Source: Stylonectria norvegica
Lineage: Eukaryota > Ascomycota > Sordariomycetes > Hypocreales > Nectriaceae
Direction: 5' to 3'
Length of the DNA stretch: 64,000 bases
NCBI GenBank assembly: GCA_014621405.1
Contig: JAANBC010000094.1
Coordinates: 23,438-87,437, forward strand
The translations under genes were made by a program, and so were the position numbers. Under the pieces are notes generated by a model. It worked only from the letters and a program-made list of their open reading frames with translations, was not told the DNA's origin and did not search any database. Shown in pieces: positions 34,539-47,642 of this stretch; the stretch's first letter is position 1; every line of letters begins with the position of its first letter.

Positions 34539-36939
34539 ATGGGGTATGTATCACATCACACAAAACGCATGTCTTCACTGGTCTTAACATCACGCTCACC
34601 GCATCTAGCTACACACAGAATTGGAAAATTAAAAGCGAAAAGCGATGGCTCGAGGTTTGGCCGAAACTCGTACAAGACGCTCGTTTGATATTAGACGCCG
34701 CGGACGTCGATCTAACCAGCGATCGTGTTTGGGATGCGCTGGAGGCCAAAAGCGAGTATGGCGATGATGCAGCGGCTATAGACAAACTCCTCCGCCCCCC
34801 TCGCCCGGTGGTGGACGACGAAGAGGGCATCATATTTAATGGGATTCATACGGAGTAAGTCCTTCAATCCATTGCGCGTTGCAACGCTAAGCAGTATCAG
34901 TGGTTGTGAACCATTCGTCCTGTGCAAAACACCCGTCGACTCCTACAGCGACAATAGCTTCCAGTGCAAGACGAACGAGCGGCCTTATGATTCCATCGCC
35001 TGCACCATTCTGTTGCGGGCCAAGCAGCTTCTCCAGTCGTCTTTTTCGTTCTTGTAAGTACAAGGTGATGCCAGCAGCAGTTCGGAGAGGGATGATCGTT
35101 GGCTAGCCGCTTGCTCACTCTGCGTCCAGGTGTTCTTCATACGACGGAAACGAAGGATGGGAAAAGGCTGTGTACTTGGTCCAGGTCTTGTGGTCAGAGG
35201 ACGCTATCCCGGACCTAAGTATCGATGACTGGGATGATTCCTATGTCGAGTCGACAGTTCCGAAGGCGAGCGCCTTTCTCGAGCCACCGGTGAAGATATC
35301 CCAAGAGACGAACAAACAATCAGCACAAAGCGCGCGATCGAACGAGTCAGTCCCGCGGGTCGTGGATAGCATTAGTGCCCTGCCATCTTTGCCAACTGGC
35401 TTCTCGGAAAATCACATTCAGCGAATGATACGTTGGCTGGAAGAGTGCAACGACTCGGAGGTCTCACACGCAGTCTGCCATCTTGCCGCCACAAAGAGAT
35501 CGCCACTCCTACGGCTCGTCGATGTTGATAAGAATTGCATTGTGACAGCACCTCAGGATGCCCAGTATGTGGCACTTAGCTACGTCTGGGGAGCGTCTGG
35601 ACAAACGTGTCTACTGAAAGGCAACATAGATGCACTGTCCAAAGAAGATGGTCTTAAGCATTCATCCAAGCCAGTCTCACAGGCTATCAGTGAAGCAATG
35701 ATTGTGACCCAGCGACTGGGTTACCGATATATCTGGGTCGACGCCCTTTGCATCCTTCAGGATAGCCCTCGAGACAAGATCTTCCAGCTTAATGGTATGC
35801 GAGACGTCTACCGGGACGCTGCACTTACACTCGTGGCAGCAAGTGGAGATGGCGCAGCGTCTCCATTGATCACCAAGCCTCTAGCAGACACATTCGCCGA
35901 GGACCTTGATTTGGAGGCGTGGTTTGAGGAATCTATTTCTCAAAGTACTTGGAACACCAGAGGATGGACATTTCAAGAGAAACTCCTGTCGCGTCGTCTC
36001 TTGACTTTTACGTCTACCGATGTGTTTTTCCAATGTGGCGTCTACATCTACGCAAGAGACAAAAGCCAAAGACTAAGCGATCTGGAACTCTCAAAGGGAT
36101 TCATGAATTGCGAACGCCCTGGGTGTCTATCTGACATCAAATCTGGACGACAGTTGGAAACCTATCTTGCCCTTGTTCAGAAGTACTCACGAAGGCGATT
36201 GACTTCAGAGGCGGATTTTGCCAATGCTATGAAGGGAATCTCTAGGATTTTCGGCTACTCTATGGATGGCAAGGCAAATTCCTTCTTTGAAGGTATTCCT
36301 TCCACAGCGTTTGACAACCTTTTCTGTTGGAGGGTGGAGGAACATCAGCCAATGTCGCGTCGAGACGAGTTTCCAAACTGGTCCTGGCAGGGCTGGAAGC
36401 AAAAGCCGATATTTCCAGATGCTCTCATCAAAGAATATCAGTCAAAGGGGACGGACAGCACCGGGAGCAGGCTCATGGGTTATGATCGACGTCGGGAGCC
36501 TGCTACCTCCTCCCCCAAGGTCAGCTCACTCGCATTCGGTATGAACGATTCAGGGCCAATGCCGCTGTATCTGTTCACCAAGGCAGGTGATCTTGAGGTT
36601 TCGTTCCGGTCGAGCAGTGACATCGGAGCCACCAACGCTCTTTATGAGGTCTCATCTCCCCACAATGGCCTGGTGGTCGGAACGATCCAGCTTGACAAAG
36701 ATTGGCGAGCGAAACAGCCAGGAATGATCAAGTTTATGCCAATATTCGGAACGGTAGATCAAAATGTTGAGACTGTCACGCTATTGATGTGTTTGGAGCC
36801 GTGTAAAACGAAGGGAGACTGGGTGATTGAAGGTTACACTTTCGAGAGAGTGCAGATAATGGATTGTCAGTTTCGAAGTGAGGAGTGGCTGTCAATGATG
36901 GGAGGGGAGATGCCTGACCTTCATATCTGGATAAAGTGA
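34539..36939 (+). CDS. HET-domain protein with unusual N-terminal extension
   Basis: Modelled exons are 34539-34543, 34609-34854, 34892-35053 and 35130-36939, giving 740 aa. The 5-nt first exon (ATGGG) joins to a frame open through all later exons. The HET domain spans about residues 284-430: YVALSYVWG, YIWVDALCILQD and NTRGWTFQEKLLSRR are all seen. Such proteins can trigger cell death upon fusion of incompatible strains. The first 150 residues (WLEVWPKLVQDARLILDAA, then a Cys-containing segment) match nothing I recognise. The third-exon acceptor is CTAAGCAG, so two acceptors 3 nt apart are possible. An alternative is that the true start lies in a later exon. Confidence 0.82.
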
Positions 36940-37568
36940 TTCAGAGTATTTGCATTGTGTATGTGTCGCGGCCTAGCTGGCATTCGTTGAGTCCTTCTTT
37001 TATCATCGGACTACATGGGACTTTCTCTACGGGCCATTACATAGTTTCAACACTCCTAACTCATCGCATATGCATGGGCGATCCATAATTCGAATTATCA
37101 TACAATCACAAACTATCTTGATACACATCTGCTTGACGAGGATAGCTCTTCAAGCCAATACTTTTGACATGAGGGAGTATGCTACTAGTAATAGTCTCGT
37201 GGGGCCTTATTACTTTAACGGTTTCTATATGTTGGCGGGAACCTTGATGTCCTATGATGTGACGACGATATCCATCAGGGTACAAGATACCCCAAAAAGA
37301 AATGCAGCAGAAGACACCAAATAAAGCAGCGTAGTGAAGCCGTAGAGGTTCTCATTGCACCTTGAATCCATAGACTATAGGAGCCTCCATGAGGTGTCGC
37401 CGGCAACGGAGACCATGTCGCAGCCAGTCACAATACCTCTATCAGTGCCTACAAAGAAAGAGGGCACGCCCTTGTTGTTTCGACTGTTCCGTATTCTCTC
37501 GTCCATGAATCCTCCATTTGCAACATATCAGCGTATCCCAGGATTGAGGTTACTAAAAGCATAGCACT
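36940..37568. other. Intergenic between HET and FAD oxidoreductase genes
   Basis: About 630 bp. A 69-codon open frame ending at 37564 has no family likeness and is probably chance. It should contain the oxidoreductase promoter. Confidence 0.5.
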
Positions 37569-39273
37569 ATGGCTGCTGAATTTCTACCAGTTGAGGACGA
37601 CATCCTCGATGTTCTTATTGTTGGAGCAGGCCCTTGCGGTCTTGCAATTGCCGCTCGCCTGCGCGAACACACCCCAGCCGCTCTCTTTACAGACGAAGAA
37701 CACCGAAGATACCACTGGATCAGTAAATACGGCAAGAAGATGACCCTCAAGCATGTCAAAAGCGGGAAGGTGACAGCTCCTCCCCATGCAGCTCGCCCCG
37801 AGTACAAGATGATGGTCCTCGACGCGGACGATACGAATTGGATGGGTCGTTGGAAGAGACTCTTCAAGACGTACGATATCTCTCACTTGCGGAGTCCCAT
37901 GCTGTGGCATGTCGATCCACAGGACCGAGACGCCCTGCTGTCGCACGCTTATTCCAATGAGCGAGAAGACGAGCTTGTCGAGATCAAACATTGCGTGGGT
38001 AAGGAGATCAGCAAACATGCTAGGAAGAGGTCTACAGTAAATCGTGCCTGCGGTGGAAAGTGAGTCTCGCCTTCTTTCTCTGCAAGATATAACAGCGACT
38101 AACGATCGACGTTCAAGACAGGCAGGCCGAATATCTATCAATCTGAGAGAGCGAAACGACTACTACACGCCTTCCCAACCACTTTTTTGCGACCATTGCG
38201 AAAAGGTTGCCGACAGATACAAGTTGAGCTCAGACTTGATCCGTAAGGAGTCCGTAGATCACATCGACTACGGTGTTGTCAAGGGTATCTCACTGGACGA
38301 TGAGAAGCTGTTCACCATCACAACCAACCAAGTACGGCGATATGCTCGTACTGTTGTCCTGGCCGTTGGCCCAGCCAACGTACCCAAGATCCCACGAATT
38401 CCTTCGATGCCTGAGGTAGAGTCGCTTCCTCAAGTCTGCCACAGCATGCACATCGGCCAGTTCCCCGCCCCAATTGTTCAAGCCAAGATCGATGCCCGCC
38501 GCCAAACCAACATCCTCATTGTCGGTGGCGGTCTTACGTCTGCTCAGCTCTCGGACTTGGCTATCCGGAGAGGCGTAACGAAGGTGTGGCATATCATGCG
38601 AGGGCCATTGCGGATCAAGCATTTTGATGTGAGCCTGGAATGGATGGGCAAATTCAAGAACGCAGAGCAGGCTCGTTTCTGGGCTGCCGACGAGGATGAC
38701 GAGAGACTCGAGATTATCAAGGAAGCTCGAGGAGGCGGTAGCATCACACCTCTGTTCCACAAGCGACTGAAGAAGCACATTGCAACTGGCAAGCTGGAAC
38801 TACACACCATGACTAGCCTCGTCGATGCCAAGTTTGAGGGCGTTGACGGGAAGGGTACTTGGACTGTAAAGACAAGTCCACCGATCGAGAGTCTTCCGTC
38901 AATGGACTACATCTACTTCGCCACGGGCATCCAAACTGACTTTGCTTCACTGCCGTATCTCCAAACCCTGCTGGAAAAGCATCCCATAGAAGGCCGCGGA
39001 GGGTTCCCCTGCATCAACGACGACCTAATGTGGAACGATGATGTTCCACTGTTCATGATGGGACGGCTTTCTTCCTTGAAAATTGGACCGGCAGCACCGA
39101 ATTTGGGAGGCGCAAAGGTTGGAGCCGAGAGGATAGCCTGGGCGATTGAAGATTTGATCCCTCGTCCTGGAGCGTTCCACAGTGATGGCTTGGATGCGCG
39201 GGAAGATGGAGGCGGAATGGGAGGATATCTTTCAGGCCACGGAAACATGTACAATAGTCTGGTCTGTGAATGA
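37569..39273 (+). CDS. FAD/NAD(P)-binding oxidoreductase, monooxygenase-like
   Basis: Exons 37569-38059 and 38118-39273 encode 548 aa. The intron uses GTGAGT, an ACTAAC branch site and a TTCAAG acceptor, and joins the halves in frame (GGK-QAGR). Two dinucleotide folds are visible: an FAD-binding VLIVGAGPCGLA at about residue 15 and a second ILIVGGGLTSAQ at about residue 315. A late YFATGIQTDF is typical of class B flavin monooxygenases and ornithine N-hydroxylase-like proteins. Substrate unknown. It converges on a secreted carboxylesterase gene only 164 bp away. Confidence 0.82.
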
Positions 39274-39437
39274 TTAAAGACATCGCGGACAGAGAAACTT
39301 GTTCAGGCATAGCCAACGGGTCGGATCTAAATATCTAGGTATCGTTTCAATCGCTGAGCGCGCATAAAGATGGCCTTGAATCGATATGCCATGAGTCACA
39401 CAAGAGCCTCTCCCGAATGCATCGATTGCATTCCAAG

Positions 39438-41005
39438 TTAACCCACGTTGGGTCCACAGCCACCATCATAAGCAGTGCCCTTCGCATAAAGAGCCGTCGT
39501 GGTCCCATTGAGTCCCAACATCACCAAAGTTTTCTCATCCGCATCATATAACGGCCATCCGAGGCCCTTTAGCCCTTTGGCAGGATCTTTCGCAAACGCT
39601 GCCCATGCTCCTTGCATATAACTGCTCAGAGCCGTTTCATTGGCAGTGTTCTCGCCGGAAAGATTGCTTGTGCCGAATACAATGGGCAGCTCACTGGCAT
39701 GATATGCACCCAGCCATGGCAAGGGGTTTAGGTTCGGGAAGTCACCGAAATACCGATATCGCCAAACAGGGATTCCAAGACTGTGTCGTGATTTCGAAGC
39801 GATAGCGGCACGACAGTTAAATACTTCGTCGGTTAGACCGTCGAGAATGGTTTTGTTCGGAGCTGAGCCGTCAAAGGGAGAGTATAATGAGGCAAAGTCG
39901 TTGTCACAATTTCCAATGAGCATCGGCTACAAAGAATTAGTGACAATTCAGAGGCGGCTGAATAAATGAGCCTACGTACCAATTTGGAAACGAGGCCTCT
40001 TTCTCTCCGTTCGGTCCAATTTGCGAATATGGTCTCTTCGTCTGCCATGGCGCCGAACGCGAGATCTCTTCCCCCGTGCTCCGAGGCGTTATACTTGTTG
40101 TAGATTTCTAAGATGTCGGTCCCGTTTTTCTTCTGCATACAGTTCAACTCATCGTCCTTGGTCAAGTTTCCACAGCCCACTTGCTCCGCCACGTATGTGA
40201 AGTTCTGTGTTCGGTTCAAGGCAAACTGGTGGTTTCCCACAGCGCCCGACATGACAATGAAGCCTCGCACCAGAGGGTCATTGGGCCAGGCATAAGTCCA
40301 GAAATCGGTGCTACTGCCACCAGCGCTTTGCCCGAATAATGTCATTTTTTTGGCATCGCCACCGAAGTAAGCAATGTTCTCATATAGCCATTCAACAGCC
40401 TTCCGCTGATCTAGGAGGCCAGGATTGGAATGCCGACCGTCCAGTCCTGCTGCGCCGGGAAAGCCAAAAATGTTGACTCGGTAGTTTATCGACACCATGA
40501 TGATGTTCTGTTCGGCAACGAATCGGGCCCCGTTTGTGTTCGGGACAGCAGCTCCACCAGACACAAGCGCGCCGCCGGGGATCCAGATCATGACGGGGAG
40601 TAGCTCATCGCCAATATCACGGTCTGGAGGCGTCCAGATGTTCAGAGTCAAACAGTCCTCCGACATGCCGACTGAGACTTGCTGGTTAGGTAGGTACTCC
40701 GAAAAGACGGAGGGTGCGCCAGTGTCGTACTGCATGCATGCTGGTCCAAAGGCTGTGGCGTTGAGTCTTTTCTGGTATGGCTCTTTCGTGACAGGAGGCC
40801 GGAAACGATGTTGTCCAATTGGAGGTTCTGCGTATGGAATACCGAGGAACTGACGCACTGACGAGGAGATGTTTGGGGCGTACGACCCTTGAACTGAGAA
40901 GTTGGGCGACGAAATAAGGAGTTCTTGTTGTGAGTGCGAGCCGTGGCCAGCTACACCGGTGGCCAAGACAGCCAAACCGGCAAGGATGTGATCTTTAATC
41001 CCCAT
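39438..41005 (-). CDS. Secreted type-B carboxylesterase/lipase
   Basis: Exons 41005-39980 and 39926-39438 encode 504 aa with a phase-0 intron (GTACGT...GTAG). A signal peptide of about 20 residues precedes the mature chain, and several N-x-S/T sequons suggest glycosylation. The family signature SEDCLTLNIWTP lies at about 115-126 and the nucleophile elbow GQSAGG has S227. A candidate catalytic His is in AYHASELP near the C-terminal third. The oxyanion loop reads WIPGGAL where many homologues have His before GG. The length is typical, so the gene looks intact. Substrate unknown. Confidence 0.9.
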
Positions 41006-42192
41006 TTTATTATATGAATCTTTGAATAGCCTTGATGAATAGGGTTAAGCTATTCAGAGGGCGGGTGTTAGTTATATATCCATTAAGTCCAGATGTCTAT
41101 ATATAGGTACGTTTTGGGCATGATCTCAATCCTGGGCATCGGGAGAACATTTCCATTGATCTGCCGCAGACTCTGTCTTGAGCTGAAGTCGTGCTCCGCT
41201 TCGTCCGATCCTTTTCTTCCAACGAGACCGTTAGTCTCACGGTACTGTCATTTTCAGCACAGGAGAAACTTAGTAAGACTTACAAACATGACAAGCAAGA
41301 TTCGGCTGTTTTTCCCCCGCAAAATGATCAGAAGCTAGGAGGTTCCCCGGATTCCCGAAAATTAGAGGGGGCATGGCCCAAATCTACCACTATAAGCTTA
41401 AGATAAAGAGGGGTATAGCAGGAACTAGACCGGCCAGGAGATCTTATTCTCGATGAATGCTAGAGTCTGACAGGGTTGTATAACTTGTATTTAGAAGACG
41501 AAGCATTTCCCCGGATTACTGAATCATTAGCGCCGGCCCGCGGTTCGGCTAGAATAGTGCCTACTCTTGTAGAGACTAGAAAGTAGAGTAGCAAGGTATG
41601 TACAGTAGGAGATGATTTGGCGAATGCTTGACGGTTTCGGTTTCCCCAGATCATTGAAATGTGAAAGTGGGAACAGACACGGGGAATAATTCTAATGACA
41701 CCTGGACAACACGAGCATGTGAGATAGACACCATGTCGCGAGCACAGTAGCAAACATTTTGATACGTAATACATGTCGGCTTGGCGAAGTGTTGTATGCG
41801 AGTGAGGTCTAGCTGCTTCTGTTGACTTGAGTTGTCGATGAAATATGTGTTGTTCCGGATTGTTGCGAGCCAAGTTCAAGTTTCGACGTCCAAGTTCTTT
41901 TGTTCTCTCTTTAGTATGCTACTGGTGTAGAACAAAATACCTTGCGATTTACTAGACTTCTGAGTACTTGGTACTTGTCCTTCTTCAAAAAGAAGAAGAT
42001 TGCGGCTCTTGATTGTTCAATTGCTTCTTAAAAGTAATAGACTACTAACAGGCCAAAAGATCTTTAAAATATAGCCATGAACCCCACGTTACAATATCCT
42101 ACTGCCTCGAATGCATTTTCACACGCCTGTGTCTTTGGTACCTGTTTCTCATCTAACACGTCCTATACCCTCCAAGCTCGCTCAAAGCATAC
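41006..42192. other. Intergenic, no gene recognised
   Basis: About 1.2 kb of AT-rich sequence with no credible frame. It should contain the carboxylesterase promoter and the hydrophobin 3' region. Confidence 0.55.
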
Positions 42193-42511
42193 TTAAATGT
42201 GGTTGCAGTTAAGAGCAGAGATGTTGACGAGACCGCCCTGTGTTTTCGTGTTAGCAACCTGGGCAACATAAGAAGTGTTCGATGTAGTTCAGACTTACGG
42301 TAGGGGCGTCAGTGTCGCAGCAGTAAGTGTTGGTGGAGCAAGGGGTTCCGAGGATCTGGACGAGGCACTTGAGAAGGTCGTCGCAGCAGACTTGGGCCGC
42401 GCCGGCCGAGGTGCAGCTACCGGCGCCATCCTGGCGGGCGACGATCTCGGCGGGAGCAGCCATGGCAGCAATGGCGAAGGTGAAGACGGAGAGGGCAGTA
42501 GAGTAAAGCAT
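42193..42511 (-). CDS. Small hydrophobin-like protein (eight-cysteine pattern)
   Basis: Exons 42511-42299 and 42237-42193 encode 85 aa; the 61-nt intron removes a false C-terminus and supplies the eighth cysteine. The signal peptide ends near AMAAPA. The order C, CC, C, C, CC, C is that of hydrophobins, with spacings C-x8-CC-x5-C-x8-C-x5-CC-x16-C. The x5 between the first pair and the fourth cysteine is much shorter than in classical class I (about 17-39) or class II (about 11) proteins. The expected role is a surface-active wall or spore-coat protein. A TATATAAA lies about 130 bp upstream. Confidence 0.83.
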
Positions 42512-45500
42512 CTTGATTATAGGTGGAGTTGGTTGGAAGGTTGAATGGGTGATTAAGAAGTAATTGATGTGGAAGTTGAGTCGGAGAGATTGATGATGTT
42601 TTGGGATGAAGACGTGCTGTATTGTGGCAGCTACGGTGGTTTATATACAAAGATTCTAAAACATCTCAGTGCCTACTCTATGTCAACTCGGCTTCTCCTT
42701 GACTTGCCATCGTCATAGGCAAATCGGGATGCATCGTCTATCTAGGTGCAGGCGGGACTAGGGTATCCACAGTATCCCGTAGCTCTCCTTGCTTATGTTC
42801 ACCTCCCAACTCCATGAAGGTGGAGAGTCATGACCACCAAGATGTGGCCCGGCCGTCCAGGGCTTCACCCGAACCAAAGTGGGTTTTGTGTTGGAGATTG
42901 GGGGAGCTGAGCTCCGACGATCGTTGCGGTGATCCTCGTGGTGATCTACCAGCTGCAGTATAGCATACGAGTTCCCGGGGTGTTGAATATAGACAGATAT
43001 CATGTCCCTGAGCAGCAAAGGCGATGAAAGTGGTTGAGGTTGATGCAGACTGTCGAGCTATTCTTACCTTCTACCCATTAGACCGAATGGTTCTTCTTCC
43101 TCAACAACCTAACATCCTGGGACTATTCCCGTAGCTAGATTTTGTCAAATTCGGGATATCACGGGTGGGAAAGTGTCACATTCGTGTGTTTTACTTCTTC
43201 GAAAGAAGATACACGAACACGGGCCTATACCACATGGACTTCTACCGTTCTGATACGACAGAAGGGTATCCAGCTTCGAGAAGATCGGCATGCGAAGGTG
43301 TCCATGTGGGCGAACGGAGCTTGGGTTGATTGGGTTCAGCAGTCTCTGCGAATAAAACCAGCCCTAGCTCCTGTGAATCTGGGTAGTCTGATCTGGAGCA
43401 CCCCGATACCGTCCAGTAGAAGCCAATTTTGCGGTTATCCCGCCGCTACTAACGGGCGGTCGGCCGAAGACAAGGAGAAATCTAACATGGCTTCTGGGGC
43501 TAGTATGATTGGACTCGAAGAGGCGGTAGTGGACGGCGATCAAGGGGGTTGCAGGGATATTGACAGGGCAGATCACTACCCGGTCACACCGGTTCCGGGC
43601 TTCGGGTTATGACGAGCATCTTAAATTGCCGGTATGGTATTTACTTCAGGGTCTGATTTATTTAGTTTGGTGAGTGATGTCTCGCTTCATGTGAGTCTCC
43701 GCTTGACATAACGGGCCAAGGGACGAAGCTTTGATTCCCTACCTGGGCAGCTTCCCTCGGCCTTGACACCAGATGGAAACAGAAGACGTGTGTGCACAGT
43801 AATGCACGTATCTAAAGTAAAGTAACTTCGAAGCGTCAGAAAGCCAAGAATAAGGTTGCCGCCAAAGTTGCACGAGAAAGACTGCGCATGCGTACGTTAC
43901 ATTCGTTGTGGAATGGCAATGTGTACTGAGGGCAGCTAAACGCATTTGCCGCACTCTGGGGCAACAATCTCTTATTTCAAGTGGCTGAGCTAGCCTCAGG
44001 GTCTTCGGTACTTGGGATCTCAGTCGATGGCTTGCAGTAGTGCACTGTCCATATGAGGCGAACGGATGTTGGAAGCCCGCTCATCAACTGTCATATCATG
44101 GTGGGTTTCAACGTCTGGCGCTTTGTCTCACTCCACGTCCAGTATCTGGGCACACTTTCACCGTCACGAAGATGCGGCCAGACGGAGTGAAATGACTAGT
44201 CGTAGGCGTTGATACGCTCCTTTCGCCCTTGGCCTGTTCCAATTTGACTAGAAGTAGCGGATCGGCAAAAGATCGCTTCATTAAGCCTCATGAAAATTCT
44301 CCTGCAGATGTTTTTGTGGACGATTGATTACCAGCGAGATGGCAGACTAGAGACTTATCGCAGTTATCCGGCGACTGTGTTTTGAGAACCCAGGACACAT
44401 AATGTCTTACAATTAAGCTCCATTCATATAAAAAAATGCTTGCTGTGGCAAATGAGCCAATTATGCATCTCTTAATAAGGTCATTCATAAATAGTCAAAC
44501 ACTCAAGTATGTAGGTACTAGATGGCCGATTGGAAGCAAGACAGGAACACGCCCTTGAATTGAAGGGTGGCCAGCATAACCCATGTGGATTGACATTTAG
44601 GTGGAAACCCAACCATGCCCTGTTTGCTGGGGATTTAATCCCCTACCGGCACTACCGCACAATGTATGATAGATTGCATGATGCATGACAAGGAACAATA
44701 CGAACCCGGGCCGCTGCGCTGATCGATGCCTGTGTAATTATGTGGATGGGTTTGTGTTAAGCTTCTACGGATAGAACGGGAACACAACCTTGAATAGTCC
44801 CTCTGAAGGTTGTCAGAGGCAATCCATTGAGCGGAAAAAATCTAACAGCCGTGTGTTATATCAGAAACTTTCTTGGTCATGATTGCAAAGTCATGAACTC
44901 CATTTTCGAGTACTTTATACTTTTATCCCAAAACCTAAGATAAAGGTAGGAATCCAGAAGATTACTTAGTCTTCTCGCTTCATCTCGGTTTAGTCCACGT
45001 TAACCAATTCACTCCTCTGTTATCAGATAAATCGCCACTAAAAAGGGAAGAATCGCCTGGCTGGGTCAAAACGACATGGCTCCGTGCATGATGAATGGAA
45101 GTCTGTGATAGCACCTTGAATATAGGCCCTGAGTTCGAAGAGTTGATACGGAATTGATAGTTATCTTAGAAAAAACTCACGACATCCAAGATGGCTCATC
45201 AAGCACTCATTTAGGATAAGGGCTATGCTCAAGGAGAGCGATAAACTCTGACTTAAAATATAAGTAACTCTGACCGATGCGCTCTCACAATCTACAAGTA
45301 CTAAAATACTCGTGATGATCTTAAGTGGTAGATTGGGGCTTCGCGTCAGCATAAGTGATTTGTCATGAGTGTCTACACTCTTATTGTATCTACATAGCGA
45401 GCTCATTCGTCCCTTTTTTAGTTATGACATCTCCAAACGTCGTAGATGTCAACTAAGAGGTGCTTTTGATAAATACAAACTAAACTTATGTCCTAGACTT

Positions 45501-46583
45501 TTCACGGTCCAGGGTGATTTCTCGGTCTTCAAGGATGGCAACTGCATTTATACAAAAGGTCTTCCCAGGCTTGTGTTACCGCCTCGAACGCAAATGTACA
45601 ACACCCACCTGAACCGTTTAGACTAAAACCTGAACCATCTGATGATGCAGTTTGAACGTACCGAGTACTTCGTTGACGGGACGAATGCACAACTTTGGCA
45701 ATATTGCAAGTCATTCGAAAACACCGTGGGCCGGACTGCCGAGGCTTGGCAGCCGGGCAGAGTCAGGGTTAGGGTTGAGGCCATGATGGGCCAACACGAG
45801 GCGTCTCTTATGCATGAGCATTCTCCAAAAGACTACTTACTCCAAGAAACTGTACACCTCCCTGACCTTGAGTGGTTGCTATAGCGAAACCAAGCATTAT
45901 CGGCCTTGGGAAGGTTGGCCGTTGTTCGAACCCGCTCGGGTAAACGAAGCCCACGGCAATATGGATGCCATCATAAGCATGGACAAGTAATAGCAATACC
46001 TAACTGCTCCAAACGTTGTAGTCTGATGATATAATGGGAACTCCTATTTGTATTAAGCATGATGCCTATCTGACACTACGTTGATGTGCCATTTGGAGCT
46101 AGAAGCAGCGGTCGCAACCCGTGGCATAGGTTATAGCTTCCAACTTATGCCGAACTTCTCCAAATCTCACATGAGCCCATGCATTGCCTGATTACCCACA
46201 CCGGTTAATACCCTGATGGAAAGATGCCAAGCCACTAGATCCAACCCGTTTAGTAGGGATCAAGGCCATGATTCGCGTTGTCGCTACCTTAGGATGGGGA
46301 ACGAACTAACTTACCCCGTGATTCATGACCGACGATCTCTCCCCGCAAAGCCATTTCTCCGCGCGACTCATTTTCCCCCGCCAAACACTCTGTTTGTCTC
46401 CTTCACAAGCTCGCAAAGGGAATCTCAAGACTGTTGATTGCAAGCGATGGGCCGCCGATGGGCCGTTGACTTAGAGATTGACTGTCTCGGTTGATTATAC
46501 ACACATCCTGTTCATTTACCTTCAAAAACGCTTGATCCTAGTAGCATAGTGGCGCTCCACGCCCCCAACGCCCCTCCGAGGAG
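42512..46583. other. Gene-empty stretch of about 4 kb
   Basis: No gene is supported. The longest frame (43142-43612, plus strand, no family likeness) has composition expected by chance. Parts around 44300-45500 are notably AT-rich. A two-unit TTAGGG-like stretch occurs near 45767. No transposon terminal repeats were noticed. Confidence 0.5.
42640..42647 (-). promoter_or_regulatory. TATA box of the hydrophobin-like gene
   Basis: TATATAAA on the minus strand about 130 bp upstream of the start codon at 42511. A strong TATA element is consistent with a highly expressed secreted protein. Confidence 0.5.
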
Positions 46584-47503
46584 ATGACTTCGCCGGGCGA
46601 CTCTTCTTCTCCTGCGCGGGGAACCTCCTTGAACGGCCCTCCAGGAGAGAACGCTTCTGGTCAATCTGTGAACCAAAGGGACAGGAATGGGAGAAAACGC
46701 GTACGGCACTTTACAGCAGATGAGCGCGCGGCTCATCGCGTATTTGAGCGATCGCGGAGGGAGGCATTCAAAGATCGGTTATCGGTAAGACAAATCCATC
46801 CAGTTCAAACCATCTTGAAGATCGAGTGAGGCTGATCTCTTCTATCTAGAGTCTCGCCGCTGTGATACCTTCTCTTCAATCATCCGATGTGAGCCGCTTG
46901 TCAAAACACGTCGTCCTCGACGAGAGCTTGATGCTCCACAGGGCCGAACAAGCAAAGCTAGACGAGTCGGCCCAAAGAATTGACCAGCTACTCGCCGAAC
47001 GCGAAGACCTCATCGCCGAGGTGAACAGATGGCGAACAGGCGCGGGAATCGAGCTCAGACAGACCGATGCAAACGCTCCCTATCTGGAAGAGGAGCGCCG
47101 AGACTCTATTCACGTCGTGCCTGGTGCGACCGAGCTGGAGATAGACATTGGACTGATTGACGATGGCCTCTTGAACGCGGACAGCTATGGATCATCGGCA
47201 GATCAAATACCGAACTTTAGCATGGCTCACATTGTGCCTCCTCTTGCGGCGCAAGACGCGGGCGCTTCTCTCGAGGCACTGCCTTTGGACGACCTGAGTT
47301 TGAACATGCCTCTCCATGATGCGCACCAGGGCGCCTTCGATCTGGATGGGATGTACCTCGGCGGAATGGCGCATAATCAATCCCAGATCGACGCTTTTAC
47401 CACTGAATTTGAAGACTCTGTCGATCTACCGTTTCACGCCCCATTTACGTCGCATGTTATCGATCCTTTGGGATTCATGAACGATCCGCGGATCTCTCAC
47501 TAA
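46584..47503 (+). CDS. bHLH transcription factor
   Basis: Exons 46584-46784 and 46850-47503 encode 284 aa; the intron splits the helix-loop-helix and joins DRLS to SLAAVIPS in phase 0. The basic region HRVFERSRRE (about residues 51-60) has the H-x3-E-x2-R-R pattern of E-box-binding proteins. Helix 1 is FKDRLSSLAAVIPSL, and helix 2 (KHVVLDESLMLHRAEQA) runs into a coiled coil up to about residue 110. The C-terminal half is acidic and rich in Asp, Leu and Ala, as an activation region might be. Target genes unknown. Confidence 0.85.
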
Positions 47504-47642
47504 ACAACGCCAACAAGCACTCTCAATCACATCACTGATGGAATGGTCGTTGATCACACAAATGTGTATTATGTATTTAAGCCAATCTGTTCTATCCTGC
47601 GCGCGATAAATCGATAAATCTTTACTTTTCTCATTCCTATTC

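Noticed and set aside
43142..43612. 156-codon plus-strand frame in the 4-kb gap
   Set aside because: No recognisable domain, no canonical promoter and chance-like composition.
45764..45778. Two TTAGGG-like units suggesting an interstitial telomere repeat
   Set aside because: Only two units, embedded in unrelated sequence.
45920..45940. GTTCGAACC-like tRNA B-box
   Set aside because: No T-stem pairing and no acceptor or anticodon arm could be built around it.
42512..46583. A transposon or RIP-degraded element in the AT-rich gap
   Set aside because: No terminal repeats, transposase motif or duplicated copy in the window; composition indices could not be calculated.
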